64,000 nucleotides of DNA, from positions 112,486,661 through 112,550,660 of the forward strand of contig JBOZIK010000001.1 in the NCBI GenBank assembly GCA_051453625.1. The letters run 5' to 3'. Each line of letters begins with the position of its first letter. Position 1 is the first letter of the stretch. The notes beneath the pieces are model-generated. The model was not told the origin of the DNA and did not search any database. It saw only the letters and a list, made by a program, of their open reading frames with translations. Made by a program: the position numbers and the translations under genes. Shown in pieces: positions 9,973 through 22,009 of this stretch. The DNA comes from Welwitschia mirabilis (taxonomy: Eukaryota; Gnetophyta; Gnetopsida; Welwitschiales).

Positions 9973-11630
9973 AGATATATTAATCACATTTGTATTATTA
10001 TGAAAGATTGGAACCTATTCAAAAACTACACCAAAATATATTAAAATTTTCTTTATCTAAAGAAGAAGGGTATAACAACTCCCTTCTACTATCTACTCTA
10101 CTTTTTCTATTGAAAGGTAGATAGATTTTTGCTTTTTACTAATCCATTCTACTAAGCATAATTCTAAAAGAAAGAAATTACCACTTATGATTTTCTTATC
10201 ATCTTTACACCTAGCCCAATCTATATTACTAAAGTCTAAAGTTTAAAAGATGTTTCTATTGGATACCACAATCCATAGTTACTTGTGCTTTTTATGTATC
10301 TTATGATTCTTTTAATAGCTTAAAGGTATGATTCTTTTGGTTAAATCTAATATCTAACATGCATGGTAATACTAAATATTATATTAAATCTACTTACAGT
10401 TAGATACAATAGACTTCCTATCATACTTTTATAAAGCTTTTAGTCTATAGATTTTCCATGTTCATCAATACTAATTTTACAAGAAGTAGACATAGGTATA
10501 TTAGTAAATTTTGTATTTTCTAGCATAAATAATTTGATCAAATCCATTCCATATCTAGATTGAAATATAAAAATTTTATTTTCTATTTGTTTGATTAGGA
10601 GGCCAAGAAACATTCTAACTTTACTAAGCATACTCATCTCAAAATCTGTTGTCATTATGCTAGTGAACTCATTTGATAAAACTTCATTTAAGCATAAAAA
10701 TTATGCCATCTATATAAATTTGAATAATAATAAACTGCTTTTTTAGATTTTCGACAAACAATTTTTTATCTATAGTTCCATGAATATAACTATTTCTATT
10801 TAGGAATGTGACTAATTTTAATCTGTATAATGTCTTTTTAAGTCTACCCATATGATTTGGTTTGTGTGGATTTATAAACGCTTGAGGTTACTTCACATAA
10901 ACTTCTTCATTAAGGGTTTCATTTAAAAAGGTATTTTTTACATCCATTTGATAAACTTTAAAATTATTAAAGGATGCATAAGAAAAAAAAAAATTTCATA
11001 CTATCTATTCTAGCTATTAGAGAAAAAATATCACTAACATCAATATCTTTAATTTAGTTGTAGTCTTGTGTCACTAATCTAGCTTTATTCTTAATTACAT
11101 TGTTTTTCTCATCACAATTGTTTTTGAAAATCCATTTCCTTCTAATAATATTTTGATCTCTTGGTCATTCAAAAGTTTTCATACATTATTTATTTTGAAT
11201 TTTTGCAATTCATCTTGCATGACCATCATCCGTTCTTTGTGAGATTCTACATCTTCAAATTTTTTAGGCTCAATTTGAGAGACATAACACATGTGAGCAC
11301 AAAAATTTTAAAGTGAGTTCCTTATTCTAATATTTGAGCTAACATCACCAATAATAGATACTAAAGGGCAATCTTTTAACTCTTTAGTAGTAACTTCTTT
11401 AATTGACTCTTCTTCCTTTTCAGTTGAACTTTCTTTTATTGTGAAAGTACTTGGAGATAAGTTTTCTTCATCATTTTAAGGAGGAGGTCTTTTGCTAACA
11501 TCATCTATTTGCACATTTATAAACTCTTCCATTGTTAAACTTCTCTTGTTGAATACTTCATAGGCTTTACTTCTAGTTGAGTACCCTAAAAAAATTACTT
11601 CTTTAGCCTTTGACTCAAATTTACTTGAGT
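9973..11630 (-). pseudogene. Ty1/copia polyprotein: integrase end, RT and RNase H (piece B)
   Basis: A second copy of the same region as piece A, diverged throughout. The minus strand shows an integrase C-terminal motif (KFESKAKEVIFLGYSTRS, about 11630-11560), then RT whose catalytic box has decayed to YIDG (about 10703-10714), and the RT end with MSMLSKVRMFLGLLIKQ (10640-10590). It stops in RNase H at the gap. Many stops and small deletions. It differs from A and C where those two agree, so it is a separate copy or a misplaced contig. Confidence 0.8.
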
Positions 11631-11730
11631 NNNNNNNNNNNNNNNNNNNNNNNNNNNNNNNNNNNNNNNNNNNNNNNNNNNNNNNNNNNNNNNNNNNNNN
11701 NNNNNNNNNNNNNNNNNNNNNNNNNNNNNN
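11631..11730. other. Assembly gap (100 N)
   Basis: Placeholder gap between pieces B and C of the copia region. Confidence 0.95.
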
Positions 11731-12420
11731 TTAATAAACTTTAATATTCTTAAAGGCTACATAAGATAAAAACATTCTAATACTATCTAGCATAGTAGAA
11801 AAGCAAAAGTATCACCTACATAATTCCTTCAATTTAGTTGTAGCCTTGTGTCACTAATCTAGCTTTGTTCTTAATTACATTATTTTGCTTATCACACTTA
11901 TTCTTAAAAATCACTTCATACTAATAACATTTTTGACCTTTGGTCTTTCAATAAGTTTCCACACACCATTTATTTAAAATTATTGTAACTCATCTTCCAT
12001 GGCCATCATCCACTCTTTGTGTGATTCTTCCTCTTCAAACTTTTTAGGCTCAATTTAAAAAACATAACATATGTGAGCATAGAAATTTTTAAGAGAGTTC
12101 CTTATTCTAATATTTGAGCTAACATCTCCAATGATGGACTCTAAAGGATGATATTTTAACTCTTTAAATTTTTTTAATAGTGACTTCTTTAGTTGGATCT
12201 TCTTCCTTTTTAGTTGAACTTTCTTTTATTGTGGAAGTACTTGGAGATAAGTTTTCTTCATCATTCGAAGGAGGAGGTCTTGTGTTAACATCATTTATTT
12301 GCACATTTATAGACTCTTCCATAGTTAAACTTCTCTTGTTGAATATTCAATAGGCTTTACTTCTAGTTGAGTATTCCAAAAGGATTACTTCATCAACCTT
12401 TGACTTAAATTTACTAATGC
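11731..12420 (-). pseudogene. Ty1/copia RT start and integrase-RT linker (piece C)
   Basis: Continues piece A: the first 50 bases nearly repeat the last 50 of A. The minus strand encodes the start of RT and the acidic serine/glutamate-rich linker between integrase and RT. Broken by stops. It is colinear with 10970-11630 of piece B. Confidence 0.7.
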
Positions 12421-12960
12421 ATTCTCTATCTTTTAAAATAAAGCACTTATTTTCAAAGACTTTAAATATGAAACGTTTGGTTTTCTTCCTTTCCAAATCT
12501 CATAGGGAGTTTTATCCATTATTGGTCTAAGGTAGACTCTATTTATTATGTAGCAAGTAGTGCTAACTACTTCAGCCCAAAATGTTTTAGGAATCTCCTT
12601 ATTGTTTAACATTATTCTAGCCATTTCTTAGAGGACTCCATTTTTTCTCTTAGTAATTCTATTTTATTGAGGCATTTTTGGGGCTAAGAATTGATGTTAT
12701 ATACTATTTTCTACATAATACTTTTTAAACATATGGTTTTCAAATTCTTGTTCATAATCACTTCTAATTTTGTTGATGATGTAACATTTCTCATTTTGGA
12801 TTTTATTGCAAATTTCAACCCAACTTTTATATGTTGCAACTTTGTTTTCAAGAAAAGAAACCTCAGTAAATCTGGAGTAGTTATCAACCATAGTTAAAAA
12901 ATAGCATTTTTCTCCTAGATTTTTTGTTTGAGTAGGATTCACCAAATCCATATGAATAAG
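12421..12960 (-). pseudogene. Ty1/copia integrase (piece C)
   Basis: Integrase core on the minus strand. MDLVNPTQTKNLG and FLTMVDNYSRFTEVSF (12951-12850) hold the first catalytic aspartate, IRSDYEQEFEN (about 12765-12740) the second, and MARIMLNNKEIPKTFWAEVV (12624-12565) with KTPYEIWKGRKPN completes the core. The third catalytic residue, in the usual NG..ERKN motif, reads KRKN at about 12640, so the glutamate is replaced by lysine. Two open stretches are joined by stops. The enzyme would insert element cDNA into the host genome; this copy is dead. Confidence 0.85.
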
Positions 12961-13191
12961 TTTAAGAGGCTTTGTTTTGAAAATTAGATTGTTGCTTTTG
13001 TGAGAGGTTATAACTTATTTTCCTTTTTGACACACATCACAAAGACCATGTTTTTCAATATTAATATTTAAAATTCCTTTTATAATTTTCTTTTTAATAA
13101 TTATATTCAAATAATCATAATTTACATATCCTAAATGTTGATGCCATAGTTCTTTTTAATTTACATTAGAAAAATAACATGCAAAAAAATA

Positions 13192-13560
13192 CTAATCAAT
13201 ACTATGAACATTATCTATCCTATTTGCCTTAAAAATAACATTATTCATTTTTCCATGTCTAACTTCGCATTTTGTACTATTGAAAATAACTTTGTATCCT
13301 TTGGCATAAATTTGACTAGTACTAAGTAAATTATGCTTAAGAAAATTAACATATAAAATCTCATTTATCTTAGGCAAAATACCTCCACAAATACTTCTAA
13401 TTCTTGATCTTTGCTCTTCTATAATTATCAAATGTAACTTCTTCACCATTAAAGTCATCTAGCTATTTAAATCTTGATTTGTTTTCCATCATGTATCAAG
13501 AGCATTCATTATTCAAGTATTAGCTAGTTCCATTTGATACCTTGAAAGTTGTTTGAATCA
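13192..13560 (-). pseudogene. Ty1/copia protease and GAG-pre-integrase (piece C)
   Basis: The open stretch 13458-13192 has the GAG-pre-integrase signature YVNFLKHNLLSTSQIYAKGY. Just upstream (about 13460-13505) the protease region reads CS-stop-YMMENKSRFK where an active copia element has a D-S-G-C-S-R-H motif; the arginine codon has become TGA. Partner domains are on the same strand at both sides, in the usual copia order. Confidence 0.8.
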
Positions 13561-13659
13561 AAAGACTTTTTAAATTATTAGCTCTCACCCACTTATTCCT
13601 TTTAGATTGATGTGGTATACTTCTCTTAGAACAAATTTAAAAGGAAAAGTACTAATAGA

Positions 13660-14810
13660 ATTTAAAAAGAGCTTTAATTTTTTAGCATTTCAAACTATCT
13701 TAGAATGACTAGACTTATCACAAAAATGACATGTAATTTTTGAAACAAAATTATTTCATCATGATACTTGATTTGGTTGATTTTGTAGTTTTGGAGGGAT
13801 GAATCCAATACCTTTTTTTGTTGTAGGCTGGTTTTCATATTCTAAGTGTATGTTTCAATTTAGTAGAACTATTTGAAAATTTACTTATCCAATGAGACAA
13901 GTTTTTTACCTCTTGAGAAAATTCAGATTTTTTAGTTTGGTCCATTTTATACTTTATCTCTAACTCCTCCTTTCCCTTGGTTAAATCCTTTACTATTTTG
14001 TTTAGATCATTAATACATTTTGCCAATTTTTCACACTCTGAGTAAAGCTCTTAGTAGATGTTTTCAAGCTCATGTTAATCTTCTTTAATAATATCTAAAT
14101 CATTAGATTCAGATGAGCAAGGCAAGTTCTTTAAGGGAGGAATTATTTCCATAAATTAAAGTGTTTGATCTTCATCTTACTCTTGGCTTAAACTACTATG
14201 ATTTTTTTCATCTACATTTTCCTACGTAGTAATGAAAGATAATGTCTTTGACTTGTTCTAATCTCTTTTATTGTTTTGACATTTTTTTATAATGTTTTCA
14301 TAACCCTTGTAAGCATAACATTGGATCTCCTTCCCTTTTTCTTGATATTTTCTGAATTTGGAATGATCTCTTTTTGATCCTCTACTTGATTTACCTTCTT
14401 TCTTTCTTTTGTGTAAGAAAATTTTTGAATCTCCTTGCTATAAGGGAAACTTTATTGTCATCAAAATCTCTGTGTAATTTTTCTTAACTATATTCTTCCT
14501 ACACACTTTTCAACACAAGGATTTTCCTTTTATCTTTAGTAAATTTCAATTAATAAGTTTGAAGATTACCTTGTAGCTCTTCAAACATCATTCAATTGAT
14601 GTTCTTACTTTCTTTAATGATAGTGATATTTGGCTTAAAACATTTTGAGAGAGATATTAATACTTTTTGACTCACCTTTGCTTCTTCCATTCTTTCTCCT
14701 AGACTTGTCATAGAATTTACAATATCTAATAGTCTAGCAAAGAATTCTTTAAATATCTCCTCCTCGTCCATACGAATGTCTTCAAACTTGGAGATGAGCA
14801 TTTGGAGTTT
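13660..14810 (-). pseudogene. Ty1/copia gag with coiled coil and zinc-knuckle remnant (piece C)
   Basis: The N-terminal gag part is at 14801-14592 (motifs MDEEEIFKEFFARLLDIVNS and LISLSKCFKP, typical of the copia UBN2-type gag). A lysine/glutamate-rich coiled coil follows at 14026-13835 (MAKCINDLNKIVKDLTKG). Then a degraded knuckle reads ITCHFCDKSSHSK at about 13740-13700, with the final cysteine lost. A gag with a long coil and one knuckle suits SIRE- or Tork-type elements, but I cannot place the lineage. Several stops and frameshifts break it. Confidence 0.75.
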
Positions 14811-15226
14811 TAACTACTTAACAGTAGATGTCCCTTTATGTACTATTTCAAAGATATCTCAAGCTTCTTTTTCATGTTCACAATTTACAATCCTTTTAAA
14901 CTCATCTACATATAATGCATAATAAATTATATTAAGAACATGGGACTGTAGGGTAGCTTTGGATTTATCAGTGGGTATCCATTCATCTCAAGTTTTTTAT
15001 AACACTATAGTGTTTCTATGAACATCGATTTTGGCCAGTGTGGGCATAGTGTAATCATTGTAAATTACCTTCTCTATGTCTACATAAAGGAATCTAAGAA
15101 ATATTCTCATATGGACCTTCTAGTAGACATAGTTTATCTTATTAAACATGGATGGTCTTCCAACCATCTAAAAGGTTATACATATATAGGGTTTAGCCCT
15201 ATTAGGATCTATCAATGACTCAACCT

Positions 15227-15239
15227 TACTCTAATACCA
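15227..15239 (-). promoter_or_regulatory. Primer-binding site of first copia element
   Basis: TACTCTAATACCA on the plus strand, i.e. TGGTATTAGAGTA on the minus strand, matching the initiator tRNA-Met complement and lying two bases from the LTR start at 15242. Confidence 0.75.
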
Positions 15240-15241
15240 AA

Positions 15242-16114
15242 TGAAAGATCTACAACCCTAGAGGAGGGTTTGAATAGAATTTAAAAATTTAAAAAAAAAT
15301 ATTCACAAGCTATCTCCACAAGTATTAAAAACTAAAATATTTGTATAAATGAAAAACAAAGATAATATGAAAGTAAATAACTAAGAGTATAAAAATACCA
15401 ATTAAGATTAACACAGGACTTATAGTGGTTTGAGAAACCCCCCTACTCTACTCTGAGTGATCATCTTTTACCAAGCCTGATCCAAATCATCATTAATCAC
15501 TTTCTAGATATTCTAGATTCATCTATAACCTTTATAATTGGACTTTTCCAAGGCTTAATCTCAATCTTTAGAAAGAATACGATGCGATGATAATAGTGTG
15601 TTGTAATGCATAGGTTTCACTAGACCTAAAGCTTAATAATGGTATTGCTACACTACTTTAAGATGATATTATAATTCACAAATGTACAGTGTAACTAATT
15701 AACTAAGTATAAATAATAACAATAACTATTTATTCATCTTTGGTTAAAGAAAAGATGTGCTAAAAAGTTCTACAGTGATTCCAAAAGTTAATACAATGTT
15801 TTTTACTATTATAAAATATATAAGAGAAGGTTTTTAGGGTTTTACAAGTGAAAATATTCTCTAATGACTAAAAATGGGTGTCTAAATGGCTAGAAAAATC
15901 CCATTTTCATCACAATCAATTGACCCTTTAAAATATCCAATTGACCCCATTTGGTATCATTACTAAAGTCAGTTGTTGTTATCTTCTTCTATTTGGCCCC
16001 TATTTCTTATGGCTCCATTTCTGATCAATTCCTCAAGGATTTGGTTAACTACACATCCAATCAACTGCATATTCATCTAGTCAATCCCATATCTAGAAAA
16101 ATGTAAAACTATTT
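15242..16114 (-). repeat. 5' LTR of first copia element, cut by gap
   Basis: Begins TGAAAGATC next to the primer site and is colinear with 16882-17760. Contains GTCGAC/GTCAAC-type short repeats at its far end (15910-16085). The gap at 16115 removes the rest. Confidence 0.8.
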
Positions 16115-16214
16115 NNNNNNNNNNNNNNNNNNNNNNNNNNNNNNNNNNNNNNNNNNNNNNNNNNNNNNNNNNNNNNNNNNNNNNNNNNNNNNNNNNNNNN
16201 NNNNNNNNNNNNNN
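16115..16214. other. Assembly gap (100 N)
   Basis: Placeholder gap inside or at the end of the copia LTR; the equivalent LTR at 17760 continues for several hundred bases. Confidence 0.95.
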
Positions 16215-16881
16215 TATGAATATGTGATGTATCTAGCTGGACAAACAAAATACTACCATTCCTATACATAGATATTTATTGGATATTAGGTACTATCATT
16301 CTTGTAAATAGATATTTATTAGATCTTAAGAATACTAGAATATGTATTTCCAACTAATGACATATAGGGATAAATTAAAGTGTGTTTCTCAAATTAATTA
16401 AAGACATAGACATGAAGAATGCTTGAATGCCAAATAATATACAATGCTTTAAGTTAAAGTTTATGGTAGTCACTTGACCTTAATGTATTGTAATATCTCA
16501 AGATCTAGAAGCATTAAAATATAAAAATATCTTTCTAAAAGAGTTTAACAACATCGGTCATTTTAGGAACCTTATGAAGAATATAGTGTAAACATAAATA
16601 TTTCTTTGATAATATTTATATAATAAAATTTGAATTGTTATTATTTCTATTACTACTACTAATGAAGCTATTGCTAAAACTAAAACTATTCATTTTTATC
16701 ACTGAGAATGATTATAACTATGAAAATGATTTTATGGGGATGCTAAAAATAGTGAAACTATTCTACAAAATCTGATATTTAAATTACCTCAAGTAAACTA
16801 GTAAATAGTTCCACAATCTTCTTCAAATTCATCATTTTTGATATCTTCTCCATCTTGATGAAGCATCATTAATGTTGAAAC
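16215..16881. other. AT-rich spacer
   Basis: No coding signal. A short direct duplication with the shared core ATAGATATTTATT lies at about 16268-16320. Nothing else recognised. Confidence 0.45.
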
Positions 16882-18050
16882 TGAAGGATCTAGAACCCTA
16901 AGGGAAGTGTGAACAGGATTTAAGGAAAAAAATTAAACAAATATATTCATAAGCTATCTCCACAAGAAATGAATACTAAAATATTTATGCAAAAATAAAA
17001 ATAGGAAGTAATCTAAAAGTAAAGAACTAAAAGCACAAAAGTACCAATGGAGATAGACACACAATTTATAGTGATTTAGGAAACCCCCTACTCCACTCTT
17101 GATGATTAGCTTATATCCAAGCCTAACCTGGATCTTCATTAATTACTTTTTAAGTATTCTAGGTTTACCTGTAACCTTTACAATTTAATTTTTCTAAAGG
17201 CTTAGTCTCAATCTTTAGAGTGAAATGGTATGAAATAATAATCAAGTGCTATAATGAATAGGTTCCACAAGATTTAAAACTCAATAATGGTATTGCTACA
17301 CTGTGTGAGATGATAGTACAATCCATGAACATATAGTGCAACTAATTAACCAAGTACATATGCTAACAATAACTATTTATTCATTTTTGATCAAATAGAG
17401 GATGCTACAATGAGTTGTATAATGATTCCAAAAGTTGTGTAATGATTTTGACTATTGACAAATATATAGGAGAAGATTTTTAGGGTTTTAAAACTGAAAA
17501 GATACTCTAATGGATAAAAACGAGTGCCCAAATGACTAGAAAAATCTCATTTCCATCATAGTCATTTGACTTCTTGAAATGTATAGTTTACTCTATTTGG
17601 TGCCATCACTAAAGGCAGTTATCCTCATCTTCTTTTAACTAACCCCTAGTTATATTGACTTCATGTTAGATCGACCCATTAAGGATCTAGTCGACTACAT
17701 GTCTGGTCGACTAAATGGTTAACTCCATGTCTAGAAAAATGTAAAACTATTTTTATGGCCTAGGTCCAGTCGACCCCTTATGAATTTGGTTGTCTCCTTA
17801 ATGATAAAGGATGGAAACATTTCACTCCAAGTCTTGTTGATCCCTTTGAAATATAGATAATCCCTTGATGATCAAATGTGATAAATTTGATGCTTAGGTT
17901 TTGTCAACCTCTTTGGAATCTAGTCGATCCTCTATAATCTATTTTTGATACTTTATGATTTAAGTTTCATTAACCCTTTAGGAATCTGGTCAATTCCTTA
18001 GAGGGTATGAAAACTATCAGGTTTAGGAAAGATTTGTAACAAATGATTTT
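16882..18050 (-). repeat. Solo LTR related to the first copia element
   Basis: Starts TGAAGGATC and follows the LTR at 15242 throughout, then continues past the point where that one meets the gap, with several GTCGAC-containing short repeats (17690-18000). No primer site precedes it and no internal region follows, so it is probably a solo LTR left by LTR-LTR recombination. The far end is uncertain (about 18000-18140). Confidence 0.65.
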
Positions 18051-18726
18051 TACTTCTAATCTACAAAGATTAATATTTTGTGCATAAGATACAACATGTT
18101 TTGCTAAACAAAAAATGTTAGTTTAACATCAACTTGAAAAATATTAACTCAATAAAGGGTTCCTGAGGTACTTGTCATTTTCAGAATGGTATCCTCTAAC
18201 TTAATCCAAATCATTAATAAGTAACAATGCATGAGTATATCAAGATTATACTTAATGGATGTTATCAGAGGTTTCTCGAGTAGAAATATTGATATTAGAT
18301 TCAACATCTTTCAATATTATGTAAATTAGTGTTTAAAATCAAAAACAATACCAAGATTACAAAGGTTGAATTGGGATTTCCATCAGTGATCGAAAGGATT
18401 CTTTTATATGAAAATGTTTCATATTTTCTACTTAGAAGTAATAATAGTAAGAAAATCTCAGTTGCATCCTTATTTGGAGTTTTAGTTTTGAAACCTTTTA
18501 GTGTTTCGAGCACAAAAGAGGCACCTTTAACTAGTTAGTCAGTAACACAAATTCAAATGTTGTCCCTTGAGCCTTTAAGAAAATAAGCAGATACATTTAC
18601 TTTATAGTAGTTAAAGATTTAGAAAGAAACAAAATCCTTTACAAAGTTACTGAAAGATGATAAAGTGGATTCTTTATATGCCACAATTAATTCTGTAATA
18701 GTATCCTACCAGAGAAGAATTAATTA
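18051..18726 (+). other. Left flank of the second copia insertion, weak coding remnant
   Basis: This stretch and 24121 onward were one sequence before the copia element inserted. An open frame at 18329-18538 on the plus strand has no recognisable motif. The sequence just before the insertion (18650-18726) could be read in frame for about 20 codons. It may belong to the same old coding remnant as 24121-26200. Confidence 0.3.
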
Positions 18727-18893
18727 TGTAAGATTTTTTTGAAGGATTGTTTTGTAGCTTGATTGATCTCATAACTATTATAACAACCTTCTCTTATAGG
18801 CTTGTGAAGTTTTCATAGAAGAAAATGATATGTTCTAGATTCTGAAATCAAAATAACTGATCTTAAAATTAGGTAAATCACAAAATTCTAATA
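18727..18893 (-). repeat. 3' LTR of second copia element
   Basis: Starts TGTAAGATTTTTTTG and ends CAAAATTCTAATA, the same ends as 23954-24120. The expected terminal CA has become TA in both copies. Confidence 0.85.
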
Positions 18894-18907
18894 CCTCCCC
18901 TCAAACT
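18894..18907 (-). promoter_or_regulatory. Polypurine tract of second copia element
   Basis: CCTCCCCTCAAACT on the plus strand, i.e. AGTTTGAGGGGAGG on the minus strand, directly against the 3' LTR: a typical copia plus-strand primer. Confidence 0.8.
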
Positions 18908-20480
18908 CAAGGTGGGATTATAAATACCAACTTGAGTTTGTGTAGTAATTTATGAAAGCAACTAAGCATATGTATCTTGATGAAAATATTAGCAGTTTGA
19001 TTGGCAGAGAAGATGGATATCAAATGTAGAGTGCTTTGAGTTATATAATTATGGATAAAATGATAATCAATCTTAATGTGTTTGGTACATTTATGGAAGA
19101 CATCAGTGAGAGCAATTTGAATGGAACTCCTATTGTCATAATGGAGAGAAGTTAAAAATATTATGGAATACCCATATCCATTAATAAACAGCAAAGCCAT
19201 AGTAATTCAGAGGTAGCATTGGTAAGGGCACAATATTCTGATTTAGTACTAGAGTGAGCTGTGACTATCTACTTCTTACTAAATCATGAGATTAGAGAAT
19301 CACCCAAGAAGAATTAATACCTAGTAGTAGATCTATGATCAGTGGGATCACTAGCTCAATCAACATTAAAGTAACTAGATAATACTATAGAGGTATGAAA
19401 AGAGAATTGCAGGCCATGAAAAAGAGTCTCCTTTATATAGTGAAGAATTCAAAGTATAGTAGTAAAGTGAGATGAGCGAGGTGCACTTATGAACTAGCTA
19501 ACTAAGTGAATGGCATAATCAAGATCAGGTCAAGTAACAGCAAGGTAAACAAGACTCCAAATAAGTTGTCAATATAGTATAGGATCATCTAAGGGGATAC
19601 CATTTAATGGACTCAATTAAGTATTGAGCTTCAAAGGATGGATACATTTTTACTATCTATGAGTCTAGCCCAAGAAAGTAGATCAGAAGCATATTTATCT
19701 TGGAACAGATAATAACCATCAGAATTTTGGAAATCTCAAGACCTAAGAATTAGTTAATATGTCCAAGATATTTCATCTCAAAATGCTAGTTAAGGTAGTA
19801 TTGTAATTTAGAAATGCTAGATATGTGATCTCCAATAATGATCATATTGTCAACATATAGTAAAAAAATAACAATATCATAATCAATGCGACGGGTGAAT
19901 AAAGTAGAATCAGAAGGACTTGAGAAAAAGCCAAATTAAGTAATAGTAGCATTGAAGTTTGCAAACCATGCTCGAGGTGCTTGCTTCAAATCATATACGA
20001 CTTGCTAAAGCTTATAAACTTTGTTTGAAGAATAAGAATAATCAGGATAAGGAAGCATGTATACTTCCTCTTATAAATCACCATTAAGGAAGCCATTTTT
20101 AACATCCATCTATAGAAGCCACTACTATTTAATAGCAGAAATGACTAATAAACTATGCACAGAGGTTAATCAAGCTACTTAAGCAAAGGTTTGTTCATAG
20201 TCTATTTCATATTCTTAGGTGTAGCCTTTTGCAACTAAGTATGCTTTATAATGGTTAACAGAGCCATCAGAAGGGGTTTTGATTTTATAAATCCATTTGC
20301 ATCTAATTGGAGTCTTACCTGAAGGAAGGTTAACCAATTCCCAAGTACATGTTCATTCTAAATCTTAAAGCTCTTTATGCATTGCTTGCTATCATAGAGA
20401 ATCAGTACTAGCCCACGATAAGTGTGAGGCTCATGTAAGGTTATAATAGTGGAGTAGTAATGGTAATCAAAGAGATGATG
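18907..20480 (-). pseudogene. Second copia element: RT and RNase H
   Basis: RNase H end is open at 19200-18907 and shows SLHYDNRSSIQIALTDVFHK, TKHIKIDYHFI and ANIFIK, the standard copia pattern with the DN of the active site. The RT catalytic box reads YVDNMIIIGD (about 19858-19830), the second aspartate of YVDD having become asparagine. Upstream, 20300-20000 corresponds to the start of RT. Many stops interrupt the frame. Confidence 0.85.
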
Positions 20481-21480
20481 GAAATTTTCTCTTACCCCAA
20501 TGCTTTAACAAAGGCTGAATTCAGGTGTAGGATCCACATCTGGAGCATTTTCAATAGGAGTGAGTAGAGAGGAAGGAGAATTATTATTGAGTTCTAGTTT
20601 TAAACCTGTATCTAAATTAGGGAATAATTCAGTTATTAAATTTGTAAAACACACAGATGAAGTGATGACAAATTGATGAAACCTAGAGAGGGAAGAAAAG
20701 ATTGTATTTTCCCAGAAAGTAACATGTTGAGAAATATGAAGAAAGTTTAAGACAGAATCCCAACATCTATACCATTTGTATTCTATTACATAACCTAAAA
20801 AAGCATAAATGAGCATGAGGTTCTAATTTGGTATGTTCATGAGATTACAGAAGGATAAAACAAGCACATCCAAAAGGTTTAAGCATTGAGTAAATAGGTG
20901 ATCTACCAAATAGATTTTCATAAGAAGATATATTATTGAGAACCAAGGTAGGGTTATGATTAATCGTAAAGATAGTAGTGAGAGCATTTTCTCCACAAAA
21001 CCATTTAAGGCATAAACTAGAGAGTAATAGAGCACGAATAGAGTTAAGAAGATGATGATGTTTACTCTCTGTCCATCCATTTTTATAAGAGGTACTAGAG
21101 CAAAACCACTGAATAATAGTATCCTATTGATTAAGAAAGTGAATCAAAGAGGATTTCTTATATTCCATGGCATTATCAGTGTGAATAATTTTAATTTTAT
21201 AAGAAAATTAATTTTAATCATTAGGGAAAACTTAATGTAAACTTAAGGTAACTTAGATTGATGTTTTAGAAAGTATATCTAAGTAAAAGAGGAAAAATCA
21301 TTAATGAATATTACAAAGTAATGATAATCATTCATTGAAGCAATATGGAAAGGACCCCAAATGTCAGAGTAAACAAGTGCAAATGGAATATTTAAAATAG
21401 GATTACTAGCAATAAAATACATAGTTAGTTACTTCCTAAATTGGCAATGAAGAAAATAAAAAGACTCAAATTTAGTAGGC
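20481..21480 (-). pseudogene. Second copia element: integrase
   Basis: From upstream to downstream on the minus strand: a core start reading WGPFHIASMNDYHYFVIFIN with DFSSFT after it (about 21355-21265), the motif NGWTESKHHHLLNSIRALLL (about 21085-21025), which keeps the catalytic glutamate, and the C-terminal part SPIYSMLKPFGCACF (about 20900). The open stretch 20816-20505 carries AFLGYVIEYKWYRCWD and ISQHVTFWE, typical of the end of copia integrase. Frameshifts and stops break it. Confidence 0.85.
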
Positions 21481-21505
21481 CCTAATAAATTACAAGAAAT
21501 TAAAG

Positions 21506-21506
<1 letters not shown>

Positions 21507-21578
<72 letters not shown>

Positions 21579-21678
21579 NNNNNNNNNNNNNNNNNNNNNN
21601 NNNNNNNNNNNNNNNNNNNNNNNNNNNNNNNNNNNNNNNNNNNNNNNNNNNNNNNNNNNNNNNNNNNNNNNNNNNNNN

Positions 21679-21709
<31 letters not shown>

Positions 21710-21712
21710 GGT
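21507..21712. repeat. (GA)n microsatellite with internal gap
   Basis: GATA steps, then uninterrupted GA from about 21523 to 21578; 100 N; then GA again 21679-21705. The gap almost certainly reflects failure to assemble through the dinucleotide run. It lies between protease and integrase of the second copia element and must be a later expansion, since it would ruin the frame. Confidence 0.9.
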
Positions 21713-22009
21713 AGTGGTAGATGTAGAGATAAGTCTCTAAGAAAGACATAAAGAATGGAGCTCAAATAATCTTCCCACTTTATGATCCATTCTAAGAATC
21801 TGGCTCATCTGTGGATCTTAAACCTGATAACCAAAAGAAAAAAAATAATATTTAGTCTTTTTTTACATAATTTCCTAATAAAAATGAGGTTAAAAGTTAG
21901 TTTGAAATACAGTAAGTTTTAGAAGACTGATATGGGGGTTAGAGGCATGACCAGTGTAAGTGATCAACATTTTCATACCATTAGCTATATGTATAGGTGA
22001 TAAGGATGT

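Noticed and set aside
21429-21765. Two minus-strand frames rich in Ser-Leu
   Set aside because: They are translations of the GA microsatellite and the N run.
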